A stretch of 47,817 bases of DNA from NCBI GenBank assembly GCA_049304015.1, contig JBAQNS010000017.1, forward strand, positions 1 to 47,817, written 5' to 3'. Numbering within the stretch: position 1 is the first letter of the stretch; the number at the start of each line of letters is the position of its first letter. Positions 18,104 through 25,392 of this stretch are shown here, one piece after another. This DNA is from JAIFWN01 sp049304015 (GTDB lineage: Bacteria; Patescibacteriota; Minisyncoccia; Phycocordibacterales; Zambryskibacteraceae). The translations under genes were made by a program, and so were the position numbers. The notes below the pieces were generated by a model. That model had not been told where the DNA came from and did not search any database. It saw only the letters and a program-made list of their open reading frames with translations.

Positions 18104-18367
18104 TTATTTTCTCTTTAATTTATAAACCTTTAACACTTCATCCACAGCAATAGTTTGCTTACCTTTGTGTATCTGATGAACTACACAAGTATTAAGGTGA
18201 TTCTCCATAAGCACATCTTCTATAGATGAAAGTGCTTGTTTAATAGCTGAAGTTTGAGTGATGATATCTATACAGTATTTATCATTCTCAAGCATTTCTT
18301 GGAGACCGCGAACTTGTCCTTCAATTATTTTTAATCGTTTTATTAACTTTTCCTTATTTTTTATCAT
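18104..18367 (-). CDS. csoR: CsoR-type copper-sensing repressor
   Basis: An 87-residue all-helical repressor. The copper ligands are Cys32, His57 and Cys61, the same spacing as the Cys-His-Cys site of characterised CsoR proteins. Upstream residues fit the four-helix fold (KLIKRLKIIEGQVRGLQ and SAIKQALSSIEDVL). A longer in-frame ORF reaches 18466, but I chose the ATG at 18367: it begins at the conserved N terminus, and the promoter -10 ends 6 nt upstream of it. Apo-CsoR should bind the palindrome in its own promoter and release it on binding Cu(I), inducing itself and copA. Confidence 0.93.
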   Translation of the reverse strand: MIKNKEKLIKRLKIIEGQVRGLQEMLENDKYCIDIITQTSAIKQALSSIEDVLMENHLNTCVVHQIHKGKQTIAVDEVLKVYKLKRK

Positions 18368-18373
18368 ATAAAC

Positions 18374-18402
18374 ATAATACCCCCTGGGGGTATATGAGTC
18401 AA
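18374..18402 (-). promoter_or_regulatory. csoR promoter with embedded CsoR operator
   Basis: On the minus strand TTGACT (18402-18397), a 17-bp spacer and TATTAT (18379-18374) form a near-consensus promoter, with the csoR ATG 6 nt later. The spacer contains a 17-bp near-perfect palindrome, ATACCCCC-T-GGGGGTAT (18377-18393). Poly-C/poly-G palindromes of this kind are the known operator class of the CsoR/RcnR family. Repressor bound there would exclude RNA polymerase. Confidence 0.85.
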
Positions 18403-18403
18403 C

Positions 18404-18432
18404 TTGAGGGTATATTCGTTTGGGGATATCAT
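18404..18432 (+). promoter_or_regulatory. Divergent promoter of the DUF1003-like gene
   Basis: TTGAGG (18404-18409), a 17-bp spacer and TATCAT (18427-18432), with the ATG at 18439 exactly 6 nt later. It stands back-to-back with the csoR promoter; the CsoR palindrome lies just upstream of its -35. Confidence 0.6.
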
Positions 18433-18438
18433 AAGCAT

Positions 18439-18861
18439 ATGACAAACACACACACACCAAATCCAAGAATTGAAGAGAGAGCTAAAACTGGCCCCCATCT
18501 TATTAAAAATGAACGTGTTGGTTTCAATGGTCGTTTGGCTCTCCTCCTTACTAATGCGGTTGGGACCATGTGGTGTGCTTACCTCTTTGCTCTCCTTGCC
18601 CTCATCAGTCTCCCCGCGGCTATAGAAGGAGGCACCGCTACCCTCATCTCTTGGGTTGCCCAAACATTTCTACAGTTAGTACTCCTATCTGTCATTATGG
18701 TTGGTCAAAGAGTAGCCGCAGCGGCTTCGGACAAACAAGCTCTCCAAACATACAAAGACGCAGAGGCTCTCCTAAAGATGCAAGATGAAGTTCATAAACT
18801 AATCAAGATAAACAACGAACTCACCCAAGAAATTCACGCTAACGTAGTGAAGAAACAATAG
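18439..18861 (+). CDS. DUF1003-like small membrane protein
   Basis: A 140-residue protein with a hydrophilic N terminus (NPRIEERAKTGPHLIKNERV), two membrane helices (about 38-60 and 70-93) and a charged cytosolic helix that could form a coiled coil. The layout and the VGFNGRLA...VGTMWCAYLF segment resemble DUF1003/low-affinity permease-like proteins of unknown function. An upstream in-frame ATG at 18394 lies inside the divergent promoter region; 18439 is preferred from the 6-nt spacing to the -10. Its position beside csoR could mean copper-linked expression, but that is only proximity. Confidence 0.72.
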   Translation: MTNTHTPNPRIEERAKTGPHLIKNERVGFNGRLALLLTNAVGTMWCAYLFALLALISLPAAIEGGTATLISWVAQTFLQLVLLSVIMVGQRVAAAASDKQALQTYKDAEALLKMQDEVHKLIKINNELTQEIHANVVKKQ

Positions 18862-18879
18862 TAATTGTTATTGTTATTG

Positions 18880-19368
18880 TTAGACTAGATCCAAACTCCA
18901 AACATATCCCGTCTCACCATTTGGAGCTTTTGCTTGAGCCACTCTGTTGAAGTCAGAATGGTCATGAAAGTCCCATGAATCCTTGTGACTATCTGCACTA
19001 TATAAAACAGCTTCTGTATAACCATCGTTTTTTGCTTCTATTAATCTTTTCTCCCTTAAAGCAGTGCCTATACCCTTATTCTTATACTTGGATGCCATAA
19101 TATAGAATTCTACTGGGTTATCTGAGTGAGTGTATTGCCTCATGTGTGGTGGAGCATTCCTAGAGACAGTCACACCAACTACTTCTCCTCCGTCTACAGC
19201 TACAAAATATTTATATTTTTGCCCGATTGACTCTGGGGTTTTATCCAAGAAATCCAGCATCCTTTTTATAAAATGTTCCTTAAGTTCCCCACTCCAATAC
19301 AAGCTCAAAATCTCCTTTACGGCTTCAACATCTCCCCTATTTAGCTCTCGAATAGTGCCTTTAAACAT
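18880..19368 (-). CDS. GNAT family N-acetyltransferase
   Basis: A 162-residue acetyltransferase-fold protein. The acetyl-CoA binding loop is in YKNKGIGTALREKRLIEAK (about 94-112), after a strand of the EFYIMASK type; the acceptor is unknown. A -10 TAAAAT (19381-19376, minus) ends 7 nt before the ATG. It converges on the DUF1003-like gene with only 18 nt between the stops. Confidence 0.87.
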   Translation of the reverse strand: MFKGTIRELNRGDVEAVKEILSLYWSGELKEHFIKRMLDFLDKTPESIGQKYKYFVAVDGGEVVGVTVSRNAPPHMRQYTHSDNPVEFYIMASKYKNKGIGTALREKRLIEAKNDGYTEAVLYSADSHKDSWDFHDHSDFNRVAQAKAPNGETGYVWSLDLV

Positions 19369-19394
19369 TGCATTTATTTTACTACTTTTTAAAC

Positions 19395-19428
19395 AAATAA
19401 CAGGTACTCTATTGAGCGCCTGTTATTT
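19395..19428 (-). terminator. Stem-loop downstream of the LPNTG protein gene
   Basis: Perfect 10-bp arms AAATAACAGG/CCTGTTATTT surround a 14-nt loop containing a further CTC/GAG pairing. It lies 28 nt after the stop of the exported-protein gene on the minus strand. The following T-run is short (ATTTGTTT), so termination is likely but not certain. Confidence 0.55.
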
Positions 19429-19455
19429 AACTTAAATCAGTAGATTAGAGAGAAT

Positions 19456-20106
19456 TTACTCTAAACTTCCACTACCACCTGTGTTTGGTAATCCAGGAGC
19501 AGGGATAAAGATTCCGCCACCGCCATTTGTGGTGATAACTGAAGTACCATTACCTACAATCACCCCCTCTCCTATAGAAGGAGAAACATTCGCTCCGCTG
19601 ACAGCCGAAGTGGCTACAACATTCGCAGGATTTATTGTGAATTGATAAGTATTGTTAACTGCATTTGTGGCCAAAATGTTACAAACAACTGACAGGACAA
19701 CAGAACCTCCTGAAGGGATTCTTATTGGATTGTCCAAAACAAATGTATTTAGGTTATTTGAGCTAAGTACATTCATTGAATTACTGCCTGTGTTTAATAC
19801 AGCTGTATTGTTTGTATTGTTAATCACTCGACAATTTGAGAGATATGATGCTGATGCACCGCTACCTGTGTTCAAACTAAAAGGAATCCTTGAAACCAAA
19901 ATATCTTCGGTCGAAGCACTGGCATCCAACCTGACGTATGCAAACGCCACATTAGGAACTGCACTTAAACCATTTTGGGTAATAGTTAATGGATTAAGAC
20001 CAACTAGAAGAGTTGAATTTGCCGCCTCTACACTTGTGGCACCAAAAGCCATAAAGCCTATGAAAGCTACAGCAATCGGAACCATTAATAATTTTTTGAT
20101 ATTCAT
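19456..20106 (-). CDS. Exported protein of unknown function with C-terminal LPNTG
   Basis: A 216-residue exported protein with a clear Sec signal peptide (residues 1-28, cleavage after VEA-A). The mature part is Ser, Asn, Thr and Val rich, with two cysteines (in SNCRVINN and VVCNILATN) that could form a disulfide, and reads as a beta-sandwich surface protein. A glycine stretch and the sequence GLPNTG occur 11 residues before the end. LPNTG matches a sortase motif, but there is no hydrophobic helix or basic tail after it, and reading on past the stop shows none in frame. I do not recognise the family. Confidence 0.75.
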   Translation of the reverse strand: MNIKKLLMVPIAVAFIGFMAFGATSVEAANSTLLVGLNPLTITQNGLSAVPNVAFAYVRLDASASTEDILVSRIPFSLNTGSGASASYLSNCRVINNTNNTAVLNTGSNSMNVLSSNNLNTFVLDNPIRIPSGGSVVLSVVCNILATNAVNNTYQFTINPANVVATSAVSGANVSPSIGEGVIVGNGTSVITTNGGGGIFIPAPGLPNTGGSGSLE

Positions 20107-20234
20107 AATAATGTTGTTAAAGCTAATAAAACAGTACTACCTAGTTCACTGTCTTATCTACGTAGACGTTTAGCCAGAGATGGCATTACAGCCCAAAAAC
20201 ACTCATCATTACGAGTCAGATTTGTATTTTAATT

Positions 20235-20648
20235 CTAAAAAGGAGAGTATTCTTGTTTTAGTAGATTTTCTAAAGGAATGAATCTTGGTTCTGGTATCTT
20301 ATCCCATTCACACCACCTCCATTCATCACATTTGTTTGGTTCCAATATTTTTACCTCACCACTAATATAATCCGCTGTTACATATGCAGTTAGATAATGT
20401 TTACTCTCTTTAACAAAAACATCATTAGTAAAAGTTGCTTGCTTTATATTATCTATTTCTATACCTATCTCTTCTGAGATTTCTCTCTTTGCACATTCCT
20501 CCAAAGTTTCTCCAAACTCCAAATGTCCTCCAGGGAAAGCCCATGTCCCCTCCCCGTGCGAACCTTTTCTTTTTCCTAGCAAAACTTTATTGTCTTTAAT
20601 AATTATTACCCCCACTCCAACTTTTGGTATATTTTCTGAGGTTTTCAT
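20235..20648 (-). CDS. Nudix hydrolase (MutT-like)
   Basis: A 137-residue Nudix protein with a textbook box: Gly41, Glu47, then REISEEIGI from Arg55, matching GX5EX7REUXEEXGU exactly. The small size and WAFPGGHLEFGE segment resemble MutT-type nucleotide pyrophosphatases that sanitise oxidised nucleotides, but substrate cannot be read from the box alone. The extended -10 TGC-TATAAT ends 6 nt before the ATG. Confidence 0.92.
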   Translation of the reverse strand: MKTSENIPKVGVGVIIIKDNKVLLGKRKGSHGEGTWAFPGGHLEFGETLEECAKREISEEIGIEIDNIKQATFTNDVFVKESKHYLTAYVTADYISGEVKILEPNKCDEWRWCEWDKIPEPRFIPLENLLKQEYSPF

Positions 20649-20654
20649 TTTTCT

Positions 20655-20663
20655 ATTATAGCA
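20655..20663 (-). promoter_or_regulatory. Extended -10 of the Nudix gene
   Basis: On the minus strand TGC-TATAAT, with the hexamer at 20660-20655. The ATG at 20648 follows after 6 nt. Confidence 0.6.
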
Positions 20664-20675
20664 CTCATCATTTCC

Positions 20676-20704
20676 TTGAATTTAGGCCTATTTTGGGCTA
20701 TTCT
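20676..20704 (+). promoter_or_regulatory. Promoter of tRNA-Gln
   Basis: TTGAAT (20676-20681), a 17-bp spacer and TATTCT (20699-20704), ending 8 nt before the first base of the mature tRNA. Confidence 0.5.
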
Positions 20705-20712
20705 GGCCTTAT

Positions 20713-20783
20713 TGCCGAGTCGTCTAATGGTAGGACAATCGCCTCTGAAGCGGTTTATCTTGGTTCGAGTCCAAGCCCGGCAG
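20713..20783 (+). tRNA. tRNA-Gln (CTG anticodon)
   Basis: A 71-nt cloverleaf. The acceptor TGCCGAG pairs with CCCGGCA (one A-C mismatch) and opens with the U1-A72 pair typical of tRNA-Gln. The anticodon loop CTCTGAA gives CUG. The T arm CTTGG-TTCGAGT-CCAAG is canonical. The discriminator is G, followed by CC. In GatCAB-dependent bacteria this tRNA is first charged with Glu; gatC and gatA are in this window. Confidence 0.93.
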
Positions 20784-20809
20784 CCTTATATAAATGCTAA
20801 TATAAACAT

Positions 20810-21544
20810 ATGAAAAAAATAATAACTTTCGGTGTGATAGTGGTTCTAGTAGTCATCGGACTATTCATGCGTGGTTCTTTTGGTGGCTCTCAGCAGATAT
20901 CTAAATTAGATACAATTGATACTGTTGGAAATTTCTACAATGATTGGTTGAAAGCCTTGAAAGACCCAACAACAGTTCCAAACCTAGTGACATTATCCAA
21001 AACATCGTACTTGAGTAAGCCACTTCGTACTCGAATTACTGATGCTCAAAAGGACCAGACTCCAAATCATCTTGATCCAGTTTTGTGCCAAACTGTTATT
21101 CCTCAAAGCATCTCTATTAGAAGAGTCTTTGAGACTGCAGACAAAGCAGAAGTGCTAGTGATGTCACGAGACAACACTGTGACCAGCCAAGCCATAATCG
21201 AGCTTAATAAGTTGAAAGGTGGCTGGTATATAAATGAAATCAAGTGCTCACTTGGAGAATTTGCCCCAGAAAAAGAATTTAGTTTTGAGCAAAAAGGTTT
21301 CTTACTCAAAGCCTCTGTCCCCATACCTTATAACTCAAAGAATTGGCACCTAGTATATGAAGAAAACGGCCAAAAAGGTAATGTCATACCACTTTTCTTT
21401 GATTCAACCAGCAAGTGTATAAATATAGACAAGAGTGAATCCATCTGTAAACCAGACCAATTGACTGAAGCAACAGAAGTGTTTGTACAAGGCCAGATGA
21501 CCGAAAGTGGTATCAGCATAAAACGATTAGAATTTGTTAAGTAG
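20810..21544 (+). CDS. Membrane-anchored protein of unknown function
   Basis: A 244-residue protein with an N-terminal helix (about 3-21) as signal or anchor, then an extracytoplasmic region. Residues about 38-155 (NFYNDWLKALKDP through GGWYINEIKC) have the length and strand pattern of an NTF2-like/DUF3828-type domain. A second beta-rich part (about 160-244) has a cysteine pair in SKCINIDKSESICK. No catalytic motif is seen. A -10 TGC-TAATAT (hexamer 20798-20803) ends 6 nt before the ATG, so it is probably transcribed independently of tRNA-Gln. Confidence 0.7.
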   Translation: MKKIITFGVIVVLVVIGLFMRGSFGGSQQISKLDTIDTVGNFYNDWLKALKDPTTVPNLVTLSKTSYLSKPLRTRITDAQKDQTPNHLDPVLCQTVIPQSISIRRVFETADKAEVLVMSRDNTVTSQAIIELNKLKGGWYINEIKCSLGEFAPEKEFSFEQKGFLLKASVPIPYNSKNWHLVYEENGQKGNVIPLFFDSTSKCINIDKSESICKPDQLTEATEVFVQGQMTESGISIKRLEFVK

Positions 21545-21591
21545 AGTTTAAATTACTGCAATCAAAACGTAGATGGATAATATTATCTATT

Positions 21592-21600
21592 TGCTATAAT
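21592..21600 (+). promoter_or_regulatory. Extended -10 of the deoxyribosyltransferase-like/pyrD pair
   Basis: TGC-TATAAT. The hexamer (21595-21600) ends 6 nt before the ATG at 21607. Confidence 0.62.
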
Positions 21601-21606
21601 CACTAT

Positions 21607-22008
21607 ATGAAAATTGCTATATGTGGAAGCATGGCATTCTCCAAAGAAATGATAGTGACTAAGTCTAAACTTGAAGCCCTTGGACATAGAGTTTTAATCC
21701 CTAACAATGCAGACAAATATGCAAGCGGGGTTATGAACATTGAGACCAAATGGGAGAAAATTCAAGGTGATTTAATCAGAAACTGGTACAACGTCATAGA
21801 TTCAATGGATGCAGTTTTGGTTTTGAATTATACAAAAAATAATATTGAACATTACATCGGAGGTAATGCCCTTATGGAGCTCGGCTTCGCTCATATTCTA
21901 AACAAAAAGATTTTTCTTCTAAATCCAATACCTAAAACAAGCTATACGGATGAGATAGAAGCGGTGAATCCAATAATCATAAATGGTGATTTATCATTAA
22001 TAAAATGA
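21607..22008 (+). CDS. Nucleoside 2-deoxyribosyltransferase-like protein
   Basis: A 133-residue Rossmann-like protein. The N-terminal strand-loop KIAICGSM, the SMDAVLVLNY strand and the segment YIGGNALMELGFAHILNKKIFLLNP match the general pattern of the nucleoside 2-deoxyribosyltransferase superfamily, where a Glu in the E-x-G/A-x-A helix is catalytic. The specific substrate, and whether it is an enzyme, are unknown. Its stop overlaps the pyrD start (ATGA), so it is coupled to a pyrimidine gene, which fits a nucleotide-related role. Confidence 0.65.
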   Translation: MKIAICGSMAFSKEMIVTKSKLEALGHRVLIPNNADKYASGVMNIETKWEKIQGDLIRNWYNVIDSMDAVLVLNYTKNNIEHYIGGNALMELGFAHILNKKIFLLNPIPKTSYTDEIEAVNPIIINGDLSLIK

Positions 22009-23123
22009 AATCTATAACAGGAATTCTCTATAGAAATATTCTTAAACCCATTCTTTTTTTATTTCCTGCTGATAATGTTCATGAATGGTTCCTTATGATT
22101 GGGAGGCTCTTGGGTAAATCAAGATTTGATAAATATTTTGTCAAGAAACTTTGGTCATATGAAAACCCGATGCTCGAGCAAAATTTATTAGGCTTGAATT
22201 TTAATAATCCCATTGGTCTCGCGGCTGGCTTTGACTACAACGCTGACCTTGTAGAAATATTGCCTTCCGTTGGATTTGGTTTTCATACTGTGGGTACCAT
22301 CACCAACGAATCTTATGGAGGCAATCCTCCACCCATGCTCGCTCGTCTACCCAAGTCTCGCTCTCTTTTAGTCAACAAAGGTTTCAAGAATGATGGTATT
22401 AAAAATGTTTTGAATAAATTGAAAATAAACAAAACCACTTCTCTCCGTGGTGTCAGCATTGGAGCGACAAACAAAGCTTACACAAACTTTGCCTCTATGG
22501 TTGAAGATATTGTGGCTGGATTTAAGACTGCAGAAAATTTTAAAGATTTTGATTATTACGAATTGAACATTAGTTGCCCAAATCTTCAAAACGTTCAAAA
22601 CCTAGACATTAAAATTGATTCCCCACTCGGTTTAGGCCAATTATTGAGAGTTTTGGAGTCAGAACATATAAATAGGCCAGTCTTCATCAAAATGCCCTTG
22701 GAGAGGCGTTTGGAGGACATAAAGGCCATTGTAGACACCGCTCTACCCTTCCGATTCATCCAGGGTCTGGTTCTCTCAAACCTGGCCAAAGACCGTACTA
22801 ATCCTGCTCTTTATGAAGAAGAATTAAATGGTTTAGGATTAGGAAATTTTAGTGGCAAACCCGTTGAAGACACATCTAACGAAGTGTTGAATTTTGTCTA
22901 TAAAACTTATCAAAAGAGATTTATTTTAGTCGGTGTTGGTGGAGTTTTCACCGCCGAAGATGCATATAAAAAAATAAAATTAGGAGCATCCCTTATCCAA
23001 CTCATCACTGGATTGATTTATATGGGTCCTCAACAAATTGGAGTGATGAATGAAGAGCTTGTAGAATTATTAAAAAAGGACGGGTTCAAAAATATCAGCG
23101 AAGCAGTAGGGGCAAATCATTAA
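22005..23123 (+). CDS. pyrD: Dihydroorotate dehydrogenase, class 2-like
   Basis: A 372-residue FMN enzyme that oxidises dihydroorotate to orotate in pyrimidine synthesis. The length and N-terminal helical extension (NILKPILFLFPADNVHEWFL) are those of class 2, membrane-associated, quinone-linked enzymes. FMN-binding segments GLAAGFDYNAD, GVGGVFTAEDA and the LIYMGP end are present. The catalytic-base position in NISCPN is Cys191; class 2 enzymes normally have Ser there, and Cys is typical of class 1. No other pyr genes are visible. It overlaps the convergent RnfD-FNR gene by 4 nt. Confidence 0.92.
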   Translation: MKSITGILYRNILKPILFLFPADNVHEWFLMIGRLLGKSRFDKYFVKKLWSYENPMLEQNLLGLNFNNPIGLAAGFDYNADLVEILPSVGFGFHTVGTITNESYGGNPPPMLARLPKSRSLLVNKGFKNDGIKNVLNKLKINKTTSLRGVSIGATNKAYTNFASMVEDIVAGFKTAENFKDFDYYELNISCPNLQNVQNLDIKIDSPLGLGQLLRVLESEHINRPVFIKMPLERRLEDIKAIVDTALPFRFIQGLVLSNLAKDRTNPALYEEELNGLGLGNFSGKPVEDTSNEVLNFVYKTYQKRFILVGVGGVFTAEDAYKKIKLGASLIQLITGLIYMGPQQIGVMNEELVELLKKDGFKNISEAVGANH

Positions 23124-24640
23124 ACAAACCCAGGGAAGAAGTCGGTTTTTATGTGTCTAGATTTTACACCCATATCCTTCAAAACCTTCTCGAAGGTAGT
23201 CACCATCATATGAGGACCAGAGATATAGAAATATCTTTCCATATAATCCGGAGCATATTTCTTTATCATCTCTGCAGTTATAAATCCCCTCTCTCCAGTC
23301 CAAGTTGGTGGGACACCTGCATCAGATAGTGTATAAACAGTCTGTATTCCTAATTTTTCATAAGCTTCATCAAAAATATTTATATAAGCAATATCTTCTA
23401 TAGTTTTATTCGAATAAAATGACACTATATCCCGTTTCTCATTTGTATCCACCAAAGATTTCAACATACTTCTAAAAGGAGTGATGCCTATACCACCAGC
23501 AATGAAAGCCAATTTTTTATTTTTGTTCTTAGGTAGGGTGAAGTCCCCCGCTCTCTGTGAGGCCACTATCACATCTCCTGCTTTTAGATTTAGAAGATTA
23601 TTTTTATATGAACTCATTTCTGGATAAAACTTTAGACCAATCCTTATGGTATCTTCTGTTGGTGAAGAAGCGATGGTGAAGTATCGTCTATTGCCTCGAT
23701 TATCCGGATTATTATGGGCAAAGGTCCACTCCATATATTGTCCGGGTCTAAAACTGAATTTTCTGTTACTTGAGAAGATAAAATCGTATGTATCCTTAGC
23801 CACTACTTTTATTTGAACCAGTTTAAGGATTAGTTTTTCCTTTGGACTGACCGTATAAGAGAAAATATTACCAACCACGAGCGCCAGTTCTGGAGAGAAG
23901 TAAAAAGAACCAATATGCGTAGCTGGAGCGAATAGGAATCCGACGATTAATCCATAAACAATCCTCAAATACTTTGTGGGTGGAGTAGTAAGTGGTTCTG
24001 TGAGCATCACAAAAGCAAAGAAAAATGCCGAGGAAGAGAATAAAAATCTACTAAAATCGGTGAAATATGAACCACTGGAATGATAGAAAATAATTGCGAT
24101 AAATGAAGCCAAGAAAAAGCTCAACACCAAATCCCATCTCAAAATTTTCCTCACAATTAAAAATCCTCCAACTACAACAGGTAGAACCATCCATGGGTTA
24201 CCTATCCACCAACTTGCAGACAAACCAAGCGCAAATGATGTGAGAACGAGAGCAACCGCCGCTGGATTGAATATGTGCTTACTACGTATGGCGAGGATAT
24301 ATTTGGTCGCCATGGAGAGAATGCCAGCCCATAACCCAATAATATAAAAATCTGTATCAACAAATGATTTTATTGGAGTAATAAGAAAAACCAATATCAG
24401 AGCGGTGATATACATTGACTCAATATTTGTAGGTGCTTTAAACACTCTGGAGAAAATAGTGTTTATGGCGTAACAAACCGCAGTGATATAGACCACGGAG
24501 ATAACTAAGGCAAGTGGTGTATAAGGCAAGAAACCAAGATATCCAAACACCATCGCGAACACCAAAAGAGTCATGAGGTAATACAAAACCAATCTATACA
24601 TAGTGACCACATTCAATTTTTTATCTATAAAATTCATCAT
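23120..24640 (-). CDS. RnfD/NqrB-like membrane domain fused to FAD/NAD(P) reductase
   Basis: A 506-residue fusion. Residues 1-265 contain about eight or nine membrane helices resembling RnfD/NqrB, with KHIFNPAAVALVL near 120 and VMLTEPLTTPP near 212. No SGAT covalent-flavin site is visible in this part. Residues 275-506 form a ferredoxin-reductase module. FAD is bound by RYFTIASSP and the pyridine nucleotide by AGGIGITPFRSM; SGPHMM and the FFPGF terminus are typical. It could pass electrons from cytosolic NAD(P)H across the membrane to flavin carriers outside. The start overlaps the ApbE stop by 4 nt, so translation is coupled. Confidence 0.85.
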   Translation of the reverse strand: MMNFIDKKLNVVTMYRLVLYYLMTLLVFAMVFGYLGFLPYTPLALVISVVYITAVCYAINTIFSRVFKAPTNIESMYITALILVFLITPIKSFVDTDFYIIGLWAGILSMATKYILAIRSKHIFNPAAVALVLTSFALGLSASWWIGNPWMVLPVVVGGFLIVRKILRWDLVLSFFLASFIAIIFYHSSGSYFTDFSRFLFSSSAFFFAFVMLTEPLTTPPTKYLRIVYGLIVGFLFAPATHIGSFYFSPELALVVGNIFSYTVSPKEKLILKLVQIKVVAKDTYDFIFSSNRKFSFRPGQYMEWTFAHNNPDNRGNRRYFTIASSPTEDTIRIGLKFYPEMSSYKNNLLNLKAGDVIVASQRAGDFTLPKNKNKKLAFIAGGIGITPFRSMLKSLVDTNEKRDIVSFYSNKTIEDIAYINIFDEAYEKLGIQTVYTLSDAGVPPTWTGERGFITAEMIKKYAPDYMERYFYISGPHMMVTTFEKVLKDMGVKSRHIKTDFFPGFV

Positions 24641-25392
24641 AATTTTTTCGTATAATTTTCAAATCCTGTAGTCGCCGTTCCCTGTCCGTTTTTATCTATC
24701 ATATACCCTTCGAACCCATCTAACTTTTCTATAAAATAAATTCCTTCTCTACCCATGGCAAACGCCGCGGTGGCAAACCTGTCTGCTTCATAAATATTTG
24801 AACCAATAACTGTGAGGCTCAAAACTTCTTCAAGTGGCCCCATCTCGTGTGGATTATAAATATGCTGGCCTCTTATGTATGTGCCTGAAGTGGCGATGCC
24901 CATGGGCCCGTCTCCACCTAGATAAACAACTTTAACTATTTCTTCTCTCTGAAATGGGTTTCTGATGCCCACACTCCATTTTTCTTTCTGCTCATTTAGA
25001 CCTCTAAATTCTATGTCACCCCCTACATCTACAGAAAAGTTTTTAAACCCGAGTTTGTCTAATATTAATGCCCCATTATGTACAGCCCAACCTTTCACCA
25101 AACCAGAAGGATCTATGGAGCCGTCTGGTTTTTTAATATCAAAAAAACCATTTGTTTCTTGTTTTGTTTTTTCTGCCAAACTAAAAACTTCTTTCATTTC
25201 CTCACTCGAGTTTTCTATTTTTAATTCTCCTCTGTTTATGGCACTAATTTCACTTGTCTCTTTATAAGTACTAAACTTCTCATCTACACTGGTAAAATAA
25301 TCAAAAACTTTTTCTAAAGTTTCTTTGGTTGCCCCAGAATCAACAACCTCCACTGTAGTGGGCATACCCATTATAATGCGAGTATCTTTCAT
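24637..25392 (-). CDS. apbE: FAD:protein FMN transferase ApbE
   Basis: A 251-residue ApbE-family flavin transferase, which links FMN covalently to Thr/Ser in target proteins outside the cytoplasm. Family motifs are MGMPTTVEVVD at the N terminus, DPSGLVKGWAVHNGALIL and SVDVGGDIEFRG (about 116-150), and the Mg-associated DRFATAAFAMG near 213. No signal peptide is evident; the protein starts directly at the domain (MKDTRIIMG), so how it reaches extracytoplasmic targets is unclear. It sits between its presumed substrate, the FMN-binding protein, and the membrane reductase, with no gap on the upstream side. Confidence 0.93.
   Translation of the reverse strand: MKDTRIIMGMPTTVEVVDSGATKETLEKVFDYFTSVDEKFSTYKETSEISAINRGELKIENSSEEMKEVFSLAEKTKQETNGFFDIKKPDGSIDPSGLVKGWAVHNGALILDKLGFKNFSVDVGGDIEFRGLNEQKEKWSVGIRNPFQREEIVKVVYLGGDGPMGIATSGTYIRGQHIYNPHEMGPLEEVLSLTVIGSNIYEADRFATAAFAMGREGIYFIEKLDGFEGYMIDKNGQGTATTGFENYTKKL

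Noticed and set aside
18854..18881. AT-rich hairpin AACAAT/ATTGTT followed by TTATTG repeats as a terminator
   Set aside because: The stem is short and all A/T except one pair type, and it overlaps the stop codon; too weak to call although it lies between convergent genes.
24649..24660. Plus-strand CGTATAA near the ApbE 3' end as a third regulon promoter
   Set aside because: It lacks the GCACC block at the required spacing and points antisense to the operon.
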